A stretch of 64,000 nucleotides of DNA from contig OX638134.1 of assembly GCA_951804985.1 (NCBI GenBank), positions 76,673,679 to 76,737,678 on the forward strand. Direction: 5' to 3'. The stretch's first letter is position 1. The number at the start of each line of letters is the position of its first letter. The notes beneath the pieces were generated by a model. That model was not told the origin of the DNA and did not search any database. It worked only from the letters and a program-made list of their open reading frames with translations. The stretch comes from Dryomyza anilis. Lineage: Eukaryota; Arthropoda; Insecta; Diptera; Dryomyzidae. The position numbers were made by a program, and so were the translations under genes. Of the stretch, positions 1-10,593 are shown piece after piece.

Positions 1-209
1 TATTTTTAAGTTTTAATACAAAAAAAATTGAAATTCTTTGAATTCAATTTAAAAACTCAACAGGTAACTCAAGCGCGCGCTGTAAATGTATCTACGTATC
101 TCGGACAGGTGCTGATTAATATCACTGCAAAGTGCTAAACAAAAAATTGTATTTTGTTGCTGCTATAGCAAATAAATAAATACTGTGTGTATTTTTTCTT
201 GTGTTGCAG

Positions 210-432
210 GCCAACTTAATACGCGGTGCTCGATTAACTGTGCAAATATTGAATAATTTGCACAAAGCACTTAAAGAGCTTTTGCAACTGTGTGTTTTAG
301 TGCTTTTCTGTGTGTGTGTGCATAAAAATTTTTAAATTTGAATTTATTTGGAGAAAAAAAAATTGCAAATGCATTTTTCATCAATGGATTACTGCGCTTT
401 TTACATGGATTAAATTTCAAATGGCCGCTAAT
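210..432 (+). other. Possible 5' exon, largely untranslated
   Basis: A pyrimidine-rich tract ends in TTGCAG at 204-209, and a strong donor GTAAGT starts at 433, so the 223 bases between could be an internal exon. It is richer in GC than its flanks. An ATG at 421 would give four codons (Met-Ala-Ala-Asn) before the donor, in phase 0. If this exon were spliced to the exon at 60029, that frame would stop at 60274, so the ATG would be upstream-ORF-like and not the main start. No homology is recognised. Only the splice signals are seen; the link to the distant exon is inference. Confidence 0.3.
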
Positions 433-1019
433 GTAAGTTTTATTTTTTAATTGACGTTATTCATTTTTTTTACACTCTTAAATTATTTTTTATTTAACAT
501 TAATTAACTGCTCTAATGCGCTTTAATGCGCTTTCAATGTTTTGCATTAAAATTGTTTTGCATTTGCCATTATTATGTATAAATCGAACGGATATTGGAA
601 AAATGCGCATTGTATAAATCTGTGGGGAAAACCAAGACACGGCTAGTCTTTGCAATGCAATGGAAAATTAATTTATTATTTTTGAGATTTATCGACATTT
701 TATTTATAATATTTATATTTTAAACTATTTTTTAAACTGATAATTAATGCTACAGAAATAATTAAATAGTGGCGAGTCTTGTGATTTGGTGGTTGAAATA
801 AAAAAAAAATCAAAATAATCGAGAAATAATTTCGAATATTTGGGAATGGGACTGGTAATGAACTGGTCTATCATTATAGATTAGTAAAAATTGGGTGATC
901 CGTAGCGTAACTTTGAGAATATAAATGACAAAGTCAACATTTTAGTTTTAAATTTATTTAAATTTAAATTTTTTAAAAAGAAAAAATCATGTGTTTCAAA
1001 GATGTGATATACAATTGGA
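433..1019. other. AT-rich non-coding stretch, nothing recognised
   Basis: No open frame of note, no repeat shared with the rest of the window, and no RNA-like structure seen. It could be intron following the possible exon at 210-432. Confidence 0.5.
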
Positions 1020-1260
1020 AACGAAGGGTATATTCAGTTTGGTACGCCGTTTGTAACACCCATAAGGAAGCATCTCCGGTATGGAAAAGTATATATCGTT
1101 ACTGTCATGCCAAAAGGGCGAATGTGCATTTTTAAAAAGGTTGGGAAATCAAATTTTAAAGTTTGAAGTGATTTAAAATTTGGCAAAATTTATATTTTTT
1201 CAATTTTTTCTGTTATTTTGGTTTATTAGTCAATTATTTTTTTTTTTACAAATTAACCAA
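1020..1260 (-). repeat. End of a mini-me-like repeat plus half of a foldback repeat (family M)
   Basis: Bases 1021-1085 are the reverse complement of the end of the repeat at about 36297-36362 (block with GTGTTACAAACRGCGTACC). Bases 1090-1250 match the end of the foldback repeat at 37140-37262 (ATGCCAAAAGGGCGAATGTG). The missing halves of both repeats lie at 7088-7342 and 7343-7905, on the far side of the inverted DNA. An A-run (as read on the minus strand) at about 1237-1247 is the probable poly-A tail of the neighbouring LINE. Confidence 0.7.
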
Positions 1261-2749
1261 CTCTCAGGGGATGCCCCCTATTCATGCAATGCATAGTGTT
1301 GATCGTAGGAAAGGATTATAGGTTAGAGGGAGGGAGGAAAGATAGAGTAGTGACGGCGAATGTATGTTTTGAATTTGCCAATATCAAAAATGTCGGGAAA
1401 AACAGACGCAGGGAGATTGTTCCACAAACGTATCGTGCGACTGAAGAACGAATTCTCTCTGTAATGCGTGGTTCGGTTGAGAGCCGTGTGGACTACGAAG
1501 GGGTGGGCTTGGTTCGTTGCCCGAGTAGAAGAACACACGAACTGGTGGAATCAGGCCATGTATTTCCCTCGAACACTTACCATTGTAATACCTGTAAAAC
1601 AGGCTTACACACCCAACGGTCCTTCGGTGCTCAAGAGAACCAATAGATGATGAAATATTTTCATTCCCTATTAAATATAACGCACGTTTTTGAATTCGGT
1701 CCAGGAACTCCAAGGAAGATTTTGAGGCCCCTGCCCAAATGTGCGAATTGAATTCCATCTTAGGCCGAATATAGGTAGTGTATACGGTGCGTAAGTCAGC
1801 TGGAGTGAAGTATGTCTTACACCGTTTTAAAAAACCGAGGCACTTGGCCGCTTCTTTCGACACATCAAAAAAGTGATCATTCCAGCGGAGGTCACATTGT
1901 ATTGATATGCCCAGAACGTCAAGAGCGACTGACTCCGCAATATTCACAGCACCCATATTGAGGGGAGGCAGTGGTGAATCCATTCTTTTGTGAGATAACA
2001 GACGTCTTGCATTAAAATAAACTCTATTTGCAAAACCCCACTCGGAGATTGTTTTAAGGTCATCATTGAGTGTGTCATTCATAGTGAGTCTTTTACTCTC
2101 AATCTCCAAAGAGTTTGGGCGCTTGTTGAACGAATATGAATGACAAATGTTGCTGTCATCAGCAAAGGAATGGATTGCGTTCTGTGTCAATGACAGAAGG
2201 TCATTGATAAATACCAGAAATAGGGACGGGGATAGGACGGAACCTCCAGAATTAATGGAATGTTGTTCTGACAGAACACCATCCATCGCAACTCGTATTG
2301 AACGACCCTGAAGAAAACTCGACATCCATCGAGTAAAAGTAATACCGACCCCATATGCAATTAGTTTTGATACGAGGGCTTCGGGCCACACTCGATCAAA
2401 AGCCTTGAAAATATCAAGAGCAACAACCTTACTCTCCCCGAAAAGGTGAATACAATTATTCCACTTTTCGGAGAGGACCGCCATCACCAGTGGATCTGGT
2501 CCTACGGAAACTATATTGACGGTCACAAAGTAATTCGTTTCGCTCTAGATAATTCACAAGGTGGAAATTTATTACGCTTTCCGTTACCTTAGAGAGCGCA
2601 AAGCATATTGCAATAGGTCGGTAATTATCAGGGTTCGTGGCCTCGCCCTTTTTCGGAACTGGCTGGACATTGGCAACCTTCCAACATGATGGAAAGACTC
2701 CAAATACTTTATCTAGATAATACAAAGTAGAGAATGGTAAAGCAGGCAA
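1261..2749 (-). pseudogene. Broken non-LTR retrotransposon reverse transcriptase (LOA/Jockey-like LINE)
   Basis: The minus strand encodes the back half of a LINE polymerase in at least three frame segments: about 2749-2456, 2526-1384 and 1538-1323. Visible motifs are GVFPSCWKVANVQPVPKKG and NYRPIAI near the start, the palm block around KVVALDIFKAFDRVW, the catalytic FADD at about 2160, and a C-terminal SFFSRTIRLWNNLP block typical of this LINE group. Frameshifts near 2460-2526 and 1384-1538 break the frame. The usual GVPQGS motif reads GGS, an in-frame loss of three residues. ORF1 and the endonuclease are absent, so the copy is 5'-truncated. Direct comparison with 7088 suggests that the original copy ended at about 2710; the 39 bases beyond that belong to the palindrome arm and continue the frame, perhaps by chance. 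Inactive. Confidence 0.85.
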
Positions 2750-2771
2750 TTTGTCTGGCGATACATGAGAA

Positions 2772-3729
2772 CTTGTATTATATGCTTTTGAAATAAAAAT
2801 GTGACAATATAAAAAATATAGTGAAACTTTACAAATAAAATTGTCTATCTAAATTTTAAATTGTATTCGAATTGAGAAACAAAAAATTAAAGTTTAAAAA
2901 AAAATTAAATTTCATTATATAGTGCTTTTAGTATTCTGTCAAAGTATTTTTAATGTATAATTTTCGCAGTGTAGTCTTGGAAAAAATAAAGTACTATGCA
3001 GAAAAATGCTGCAAAAGCTTTTACATGGTCGTTGGTTTTTTTTTTTTTTTTTTGCACTTTAATTTTGAGTTTGGGTTCGGTTCAACTCGATTCGATTCGA
3101 TTACGGAATGGCGCATGAAATCGATGACTAGTTTTACATAAATATGTGTCTGTTGTATAAAATGATTAACCGCCTATTAAATTTCAAATGTCTGTTTTTG
3201 CTAAAGTGCTGGCAGAACAATTGTGTTGCTGAATGAATGTTAATTATGATGATGATGATGTTGGAAATAAAAAGCTGCGTTTCAAGTGCAAAAAAACCTT
3301 TGAAAAAATATGTAAATCGTTATAAAATTCTTGGAAATATTAAAAGTTATTATAGATATTGTATACTAGTTAATCTAGAAATAGTAATTGCAATTTAAAT
3401 GGTCGAATAATATGACGAATTAAAAGTCAATTGAAATTATGGGAAATTGAACATGAAATTAATAGTTTTATTACTATTAAAATTAGTCAATGAAATGAAT
3501 TATTATTTTTAGCGATAATAACATTAATGTGATTTTTTAAGAAATTCTCTAGTCAAATGATTTTGATTCGATTTGTCGGTTTTTCACTAAAACATTGAAA
3601 TAATTAATAATAAATTAATAATTATTTACAAAAATACACGCCCAAAATTAATATTTTAAAAAATGAATATACTAACGAAAATATTTAAGAGTAGAAAGCA
3701 CTTTTGTTCCAATTTGATTGTACCATTGA
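2772..3729. other. AT-rich unique DNA of the left palindrome arm
   Basis: Contains short simple repeats (T-run at about 3039-3056, ATG-type triplets at about 3247-3260) and no supportable gene. The mirror image is 9575-10532. Confidence 0.6.
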
Positions 3730-4010
3730 GTATCAGTAATTAAATTTTGCACTTAAAAACTTAATTTTTTTACTAAAAACACTTAAAATACAATTTTTCA
3801 CTATAAATTCAATTTTTCACCAAAAATTGAAATATAAATAAATTTGACTTTTCACTAAAAAAACAATTTTCCACTTAAAATTTAATATATTATTAAAAAT
3901 TCAATTTTTAATAAAAATTTGATATTTTACTAAAAATTAAATTTTGCACTAAAAAATTAAATTTTTTACTTAAAATTAAATTTTTCACTAAAAATACAAT
4001 TACATACATA
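3730..4010. repeat. Short degenerate 19-bp hairpin minisatellite, CACT orientation
   Basis: Repeated CACTAAAAATT-type units resemble those at 14035-15290 but are more diverged. The mirror copy in AGTG orientation is at 9294-9574. Confidence 0.75.
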
Positions 4011-4089
4011 AATATATAGTAGATACTGGGTATTTGGTTCAACCATTTCAATAATTCATGACTCAAAAAAAAATAAGAAAATTTATAAT

Positions 4090-4198
4090 AAACTAGTTGG
4101 GAAAGTTAGATCACATGGGAAAATTTTAAAGTAGGGACATTATATAGTAGGTGTGATAAAGTTAGTAAGAATTGACCTTCCGATGCAAGAACAAGACC
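4090..4198 (+). repeat. Fragment of mini-me-like repeat, one terminal block
   Basis: Carries the block AGTTGGGAAAGTTAG followed by a TCACATGGG tract, also seen inverted at about 38165-38200 and related at 40315-40345. The MITE at 4199 interrupts or abuts it. The mirror copy is at 9106-9214. Confidence 0.55.
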
Positions 4199-4883
4199 TA
4201 CACTAAAAAGTCTGCTATTAATAGCAAACTCTGACTGCTAAATTTTAGCACACTTTAATTTGCATTTACAGCATACTTTTATCTGCAATAGCGAACTGTT
4301 TGCTGGGAATCTTAGTTCTGCTAGTGATCAAGAGCGTGCTAGTGTAAATGCAATGGTGTGCAGATTGGTGTGCAAATTGCTAGTGTAGCTAACCAGCACT
4401 TGATGGCGCCATAGTCACGAGACGCTGCAGCTAAATGTGTCTATAATTCGTAGACTCTTATTCGACAACATGTTTTTTTAAAAGAGATATTTCTTCTACG
4501 TAGTAATATGCAAGAGTGAAATAAAGGTAAAATAAAAAAGTAAGATAAATAAAAATAAATAATAATAAATAAAAATAAATATAATAAAATAATAATAATA
4601 ATATAAAATTAAAAAAAATAAAAAAAAGTATATCAGAAATAAAAAAAAATACTAAAATACAAAAACAAAAAAAAAAATATTTTCTTTTTTATGAATTGGA
4701 GTTAAGAGCAAAAAATTAGTTAAAACAGCTAAAATTGTCTGCTCTAATAGCATAAAAAAAGTTTACTGAAACAGCAAACTGTCATTTGCTGTTTCAGTAG
4801 AATCCGGCGCTTTCCTCTTTTCAGCCAACATTTTTGTTATATTGGCCACCTTTTTTGCTACTGTTACAGACTTTTATAGTGTA
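4199..4883 (+). mobile_element. MITE, family 1 (left-arm copy)
   Basis: Starts TACACTAAAAAGTCTG and ends with the imperfect reverse complement CAGACTTTTATAGTGTA. The interior matches the copy at 24921-25583 throughout, including GCGCCATAGTCACGAGACGC. It has no transposase. The termini are less regular than in the 24921 copy, so this is the older copy. Confidence 0.8.
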
Positions 4884-5400
4884 CCCTACAAGAAAACAGC
4901 AAGTAAAATGGAAGAAATGCACAAGAACAAATCGACGCCTGTTAAGAAATCCTACACGTTTCAATTTGATTACGGAAAACGGTACGTTTTTCATAACTAC
5001 GAAAAGAAGCATAAGTTCAGTTTCTCTACGAAAACAATCACATTTTGATTATAGCCAAGAAAAGAAACATACTATTATTTTGGCCAAAAAATGAAGCAGA
5101 AAAAAAATACGTTTATATTAAGTTGCGATAAATACCACATTTATCGTTTCGCAAAGAATAAAAGGGTGTAAGTCTTTTCAATAATGTTATCTCAATAGAT
5201 AGTTTTGTCGCCAAGAGCACATTTTGTTGGATAAATTAGTTTCTTTGGGATTTGTCTAGAATTCAACTGATTCATTAAAACAACAGCAGTAAACAGCTGT
5301 TCCTTTGATTGTTCCTTTGAGTTGTGGCCAAATCCCAAAGGAACACATTATCTTCTAAAATCCCAATACTTCCCAAATCCCAATGGAATTAGTTTCAAAT

Positions 5401-5961
5401 AAAACCAGTAAAGTAGGGATATTGTGATAGTTGGTGTGATGAAGTTGGTTAGAATTATCAAAATTATAGTCGGTCTAAGCCGACTATAAATACCATACAC
5501 ATATGTGTGGCTACCATTCAAAGTGGTATATAGTTCACCAGGGTATACGAATCCTGAAAATAACTACAAACTTCCAATCGCTGAACAATATCCATTCATT
5601 TGATACCCATATTTACAAATGGGTAGGTGTACCGAATTTCATTTTTTTTTTTTTTTGGAACCACTAGTGGTTTTGCAAGAAAACTGTATTTTCATGTATT
5701 TGAGCATGAAATCAATATATATTTGACCAAAAAAAGTTCATCTAAGCACGTATACAGTAAAATTGATCTGTAGACGTAAATTTTATAAGAGGTAAGTATT
5801 TGAATATAAGTGTTCAGATCACAGGTCACAATGAACCGATCTCCCCATTTTTTTTCGCACATACAGCGTAGGTATATAAGTAATATAATTTTTTAATTAG
5901 TAGGTATTTCAACAGACAGACGGACATCGCTAAATCGACTCAGGAGTTCATGCTTATCAAG
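5401..5961 (+). repeat. mini-me/DINE-1-like interspersed repeat (left-arm copy)
   Basis: Contains TCGGTCTAAGCCGACTATAA at about 5471, then a CAGACAGACGGACATCGC block (reverse of a GTCY tract), the core TAAATCGACTCAGG, and TCAAGAATATA at its end. The same order is seen at 35715-36389. From memory, mini-me elements of flies have a GTCY tract and a TA tract on either side of a short conserved core. Confidence 0.65.
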
Positions 5962-6217
5962 AATATATCGTCACTATCATGCCAAAGGGGTGAATGTGCA
6001 ATTTTTGACATTTGTGTTTTTTTACATTTTTTAATGTAGTTTATCCTCAATTATGCTGTTCCAAAATCTCGTGTCATTGGATATTTCTAGTCAAAAAAAG
6101 CAAAACCAAAAGGACGAATTTGAAAAATTGAAAATCTTGTCATGCCAAAATGGTGAATCTTTTCGTTTTTTTGCCATAACTTTTTATTGGTACAACATAA
6201 AATAGTGATGTTAAAGT
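5962..6217 (+). repeat. Half of foldback repeat M (left-arm copy)
   Basis: GTCACTATCATGCCAAAGGG and the following 250 bases match 36703-36955. Homology breaks off at about 6217 where RT sequence begins (AAAGTATTTGGAGTC), so this end is the LINE insertion point in M. Confidence 0.75.
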
Positions 6218-6665
6218 ATTTGGAGTCTTTCCATCTTGTTGGAAGGTTGCCAATGTCCAGCCAGTTCCGAAAAAGGGCGAGGCCACGAACCCTGATAATT
6301 ACCGACCTATTGCAATATGCTTTGCGCTCTCTAAGGTAACGGAAAGCGTAATAAATTTCCACCTTGTGAATTATCTAGAGCGAAACGAATTACTTTGTGA
6401 CCGTCAATATAGTTTCCGTAGGACCAGATCCACTGGTGATGGCGGTCCTCTCCGAAAAGTGGAATAATTGTATTCACCTTTTCGGGGAGAGTAAGGTTGT
6501 TGCTCTTGATATTTTCAAGGCTTTTGATCGAGTGTGGCCCGAAGCCCTCGTATCAAAACTAATTGCATATGGGGTCGGTATTACTTTTACTCGATGGATG
6601 TCGAGTTTTCTTCAGGGTCGTTCAATACGAGTTGCGATGGATGGTGTTCTGTCAGAACAACATTC
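6218..6665 (+). pseudogene. Reverse-transcriptase fragment, inverted copy
   Basis: This is the reverse complement of about 2271-2710 and encodes the same GVFPSCWK...NYRPIAI...FDRVW stretch on the plus strand. It follows the native RT through ACAACATTC (ending 6665), then turns back into its own complement. It is a fragment in the left half of the palindrome centre and lacks the catalytic FADD region. Confidence 0.85.
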
Positions 6666-7087
6666 ATCGCAACTCGTATTGAACGACCCTGAAGAAAACT
6701 CGACATCCATCGAGTAAAAGTAATACCGACCCCATATGCAATTAGTTTTGATACGAGGGCTTCGGGCCACACTCGATCAAAAGCCTTGAAAATATCAAGA
6801 GCAACAACCTTACTCTCCCCGAAAAGGTGAATACAATTATTCCACTTTTCGGAGAGGACCGCCATCACCAGTGGATCTGGTCCTACGGAAACTATATTGA
6901 CGGTCACAAAGTAATTCGTTTCGCTCTAGATAATTCACAAGGTGGAAATTTATTACGCTTTCCGTTACCTTAGAGAGCGCAAAGCATATTGCAATAGGTC
7001 GGTAATTATCAGGGTTCGTGGCCTCGCCCTTTTTCGGAACTGGCTGGACATTGGCAACCTTCCAACAAGATGGAAAGACTCCAAATA
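6653..7087 (-). pseudogene. Reverse-transcriptase fragment, second forward copy
   Basis: Direct repeat of 2285-2710 at an offset of 4381 bases. Over about 420 bases I find one difference: T at 2687 against A at 7068. The left arm carries the same base as 7068 (complement). On the low-coordinate side it meets the palindrome axis. At 7088 it passes into repeat M, which is the junction expected for the undisturbed locus. Confidence 0.85.
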
Positions 7088-7342
7088 CTTTAACATCACT
7101 ATTTTATGTTGTACCAATAAAAAGTTATGGCAAAAAAACGAAAAGATTCACCATTTTGGCATGACAAGATTTTCAATTTTTCAAATTCGTCCTTTTGGTT
7201 TTGCTTTTTTTGACTAGAAATATCCAATGACACGAGATTTTGGAACAGCATAATTGAGGATAAACTACATTAAAAAATGTAAAAAAACACAAATGTCAAA
7301 AATTGCACATTCACCCCTTTGGCATGATAGTGACGATATATT
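7088..7342 (-). repeat. Half of foldback repeat M (right-arm copy)
   Basis: Mirror image of 5962-6216. It pairs with the half at 1090-1250 as the two ends of one M element split by the LINE. Confidence 0.75.
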
Positions 7343-7903
7343 CTTGATAAGCATGAACTCCTGAGTCGATTTAGCGATGTCCGTCTGTCTGTTGAAATAC
7401 CTACTAATTAAAAAATTATATTACTTATATACCTACGCTGTATGTGCGAAAAAAAATGGGGAGATCGGTTCATTGTGACCTGTGATCTGAACACTTATAT
7501 TCAAATACTTACCTCTTATAAAATTTACGTCTACAGATCAATTTTACTGTATACGTGCTTAGATGAACTTTTTTTGGTCAAATATATATTGATTTCATGC
7601 TCAAATACATGAAAATACAGTTTTCTTGCAAAACCACTAGTGGTTCCAAAAAAAAAAAAAAATGAAATTCGGTACACCTACCCATTTGTAAATATGGGTA
7701 TCAAATGAATGGATATTGTTCAGCGATTGGAAGTTTGTAGTTATTTTCAGGATTCGTATACCCTGGTGAACTATATACCACTTTGAATGGTAGCCACACA
7801 TATGTGTATGGTATTTATAGTCGGCTTAGACCGACTATAATTTTGATAATTCTAACCAACTTCATCACACCAACTATCACAATATCCCTACTTTACTGGT
7901 TTT
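7343..7903 (-). repeat. mini-me/DINE-1-like repeat (right-arm copy)
   Basis: Mirror image of 5401-5961. With the end at 1021-1085 it would make one complete inverted mini-me copy holding M and the LINE. Confidence 0.65.
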
Positions 7904-8420
7904 ATTTGAAACTAATTCCATTGGGATTTGGGAAGTATTGGGATTTTAGAAGATAATGTGTTCCTTTGGGATTTGGCCACAACTCAAAGGAACAATCAAA
8001 GGAACAGCTGTTTACTGCTGTTGTTTTAATGAATCAGTTGAATTCTAGACAAATCCCAAAGAAACTAATTTATCCAACAAAATGTGCTCTTGGCGACAAA
8101 ACTATCTATTGAGATAACATTATTGAAAAGACTTACACCCTTTTATTCTTTGCGAAACGATAAATGTGGTATTTATCGCAACTTAATATAAACGTATTTT
8201 TTTTCTGCTTCATTTTTTGGCCAAAATAATAGTATGTTTCTTTTCTTGGCTATAATCAAAATGTGATTGTTTTCGTAGAGAAACTGAACTTATGCTTCTT
8301 TTCGTAGTTATGAAAAACGTACCGTTTTCCGTAATCAAATTGAAACGTGTAGGATTTCTTAACAGGCGTCGATTTGTTCTTGTGCATTTCTTCCATTTTA
8401 CTTGCTGTTTTCTTGTAGGG

Positions 8421-9105
8421 TACACTATAAAAGTCTGTAACAGTAGCAAAAAAGGTGGCCAATATAACAAAAATGTTGGCTGAAAAGAGGAAAGCGCCGG
8501 ATTCTACTGAAACAGCAAATGACAGTTTGCTGTTTCAGTAAACTTTTTTTATGCTATTAGAGCAGACAATTTTAGCTGTTTTAACTAATTTTTTGCTCTT
8601 AACTCCAATTCATAAAAAAGAAAATATTTTTTTTTTTGTTTTTGTATTTTAGTATTTTTTTTTATTTCTGATATACTTTTTTTTATTTTTTTTAATTTTA
8701 TATTATTATTATTATTTTATTATATTTATTTTTATTTATTATTATTTATTTTTATTTATCTTACTTTTTTATTTTACCTTTATTTCACTCTTGCATATTA
8801 CTACGTAGAAGAAATATCTCTTTTAAAAAAACATGTTGTCGAATAAGAGTCTACGAATTATAGACACATTTAGCTGCAGCGTCTCGTGACTATGGCGCCA
8901 TCAAGTGCTGGTTAGCTACACTAGCAATTTGCACACCAATCTGCACACCATTGCATTTACACTAGCACGCTCTTGATCACTAGCAGAACTAAGATTCCCA
9001 GCAAACAGTTCGCTATTGCAGATAAAAGTATGCTGTAAATGCAAATTAAAGTGTGCTAAAATTTAGCAGTCAGAGTTTGCTATTAATAGCAGACTTTTTA
9101 GTGTA
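8421..9105 (-). mobile_element. MITE, family 1 (right-arm copy)
   Basis: Exact mirror of 4199-4883 as far as compared. See that entry for termini. Confidence 0.8.
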
Positions 9106-9293
9106 GGTCTTGTTCTTGCATCGGAAGGTCAATTCTTACTAACTTTATCACACCTACTATATAATGTCCCTACTTTAAAATTTTCCCATGTGATCTAACT
9201 TTCCCAACTAGTTTATTATAAATTTTCTTATTTTTTTTTGAGTCATGAATTATTGAAATGGTTGAACCAAATACCCAGTATCTACTATATATT

Positions 9294-9574
9294 TATGTAT
9301 GTAATTGTATTTTTAGTGAAAAATTTAATTTTAAGTAAAAAATTTAATTTTTTAGTGCAAAATTTAATTTTTAGTAAAATATCAAATTTTTATTAAAAAT
9401 TGAATTTTTAATAATATATTAAATTTTAAGTGGAAAATTGTTTTTTTAGTGAAAAGTCAAATTTATTTATATTTCAATTTTTGGTGAAAAATTGAATTTA
9501 TAGTGAAAAATTGTATTTTAAGTGTTTTTAGTAAAAAAATTAAGTTTTTAAGTGCAAAATTTAATTACTGATAC
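9294..9574. repeat. Short 19-bp hairpin minisatellite, AGTG orientation (right arm)
   Basis: Mirror of 3730-4010. Confidence 0.75.
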
Positions 9575-10593
9575 TCAATGGTACAATCAAATTGGAACAA
9601 AAGTGCTTTCTACTCTTAAATATTTTCGTTAGTATATTCATTTTTTAAAATATTAATTTTGGGCGTGTATTTTTGTAAATAATTATTAATTTATTATTAA
9701 TTATTTCAATGTTTTAGTGAAAAACCGACAAATCGAATCAAAATCATTTGACTAGAGAATTTCTTAAAAAATCACATTAATGTTATTATCGCTAAAAATA
9801 ATAATTCATTTCATTGACTAATTTTAATAGTAATAAAACTATTAATTTCATGTTCAATTTCCCATAATTTCAATTGACTTTTAATTCGTCATATTATTCG
9901 ACCATTTAAATTGCAATTACTATTTCTAGATTAACTAGTATACAATATCTATAATAACTTTTAATATTTCCAAGAATTTTATAACGATTTACATATTTTT
10001 TCAAAGGTTTTTTTGCACTTGAAACGCAGCTTTTTATTTCCAACATCATCATCATCATAATTAACATTCATTCAGCAACACAATTGTTCTGCCAGCACTT
10101 TAGCAAAAACAGACATTTGAAATTTAATAGGCGGTTAATCATTTTATACAACAGACACATATTTATGTAAAACTAGTCATCGATTTCATGCGCCATTCCG
10201 TAATCGAATCGAATCGAGTTGAACCGAACCCAAACTCAAAATTAAAGTGCAAAAAAAAAAAAAAAAAACCAACGACCATGTAAAAGCTTTTGCAGCATTT
10301 TTCTGCATAGTACTTTATTTTTTCCAAGACTACACTGCGAAAATTATACATTAAAAATACTTTGACAGAATACTAAAAGCACTATATAATGAAATTTAAT
10401 TTTTTTTTAAACTTTAATTTTTTGTTTCTCAATTCGAATACAATTTAAAATTTAGATAGACAATTTTATTTGTAAAGTTTCACTATATTTTTTATATTGT
10501 CACATTTTTATTTCAAAAGCATATAATACAAGTTCTCATGTATCGCCAGACAAATTGCCTGCTTTACCATTCTCTACTTTGTATTATCTAGAT

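Larger units (their letters stand above)
2711..10593. repeat. 7.9 kb near-perfect palindrome, axis at base 6652
   Basis: Base i pairs with base 13304-i from 2711/10593 inward to the axis. Every block I compared matched in register without an indel: 2711-2830, 3030-3300, 4199-4883, 5450-5960 and 6087-6640. The only arm mismatches I found are at 6640/6664 and 6644/6660 beside the axis. There is no unique spacer; the centre is the 13-bp palindrome GTTCTGTCAGAAC at 6646-6658. Each arm of about 3.94 kb carries unique AT-rich DNA, a short 19-bp-type array, a MITE, a mini-me copy, half of repeat M and an RT fragment. It could be a recent inverted duplication or an assembly artefact. Confidence 0.95.

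Noticed and set aside
2711..2771. Extension of the RT frame into the palindrome arm (a PALPFSTLYYLDKVFG stretch)
   Set aside because: The undisturbed junction at 7088 shows the LINE ending at about 2710; the extra residues are probably a chance open frame, though a split RT piece cannot be fully excluded.
4821..5094. Small frames repeated in both palindrome arms (4821-5094 and 8210-8483)
   Set aside because: They overlap a MITE end and are duplicated only because the arms are identical; no protein features.
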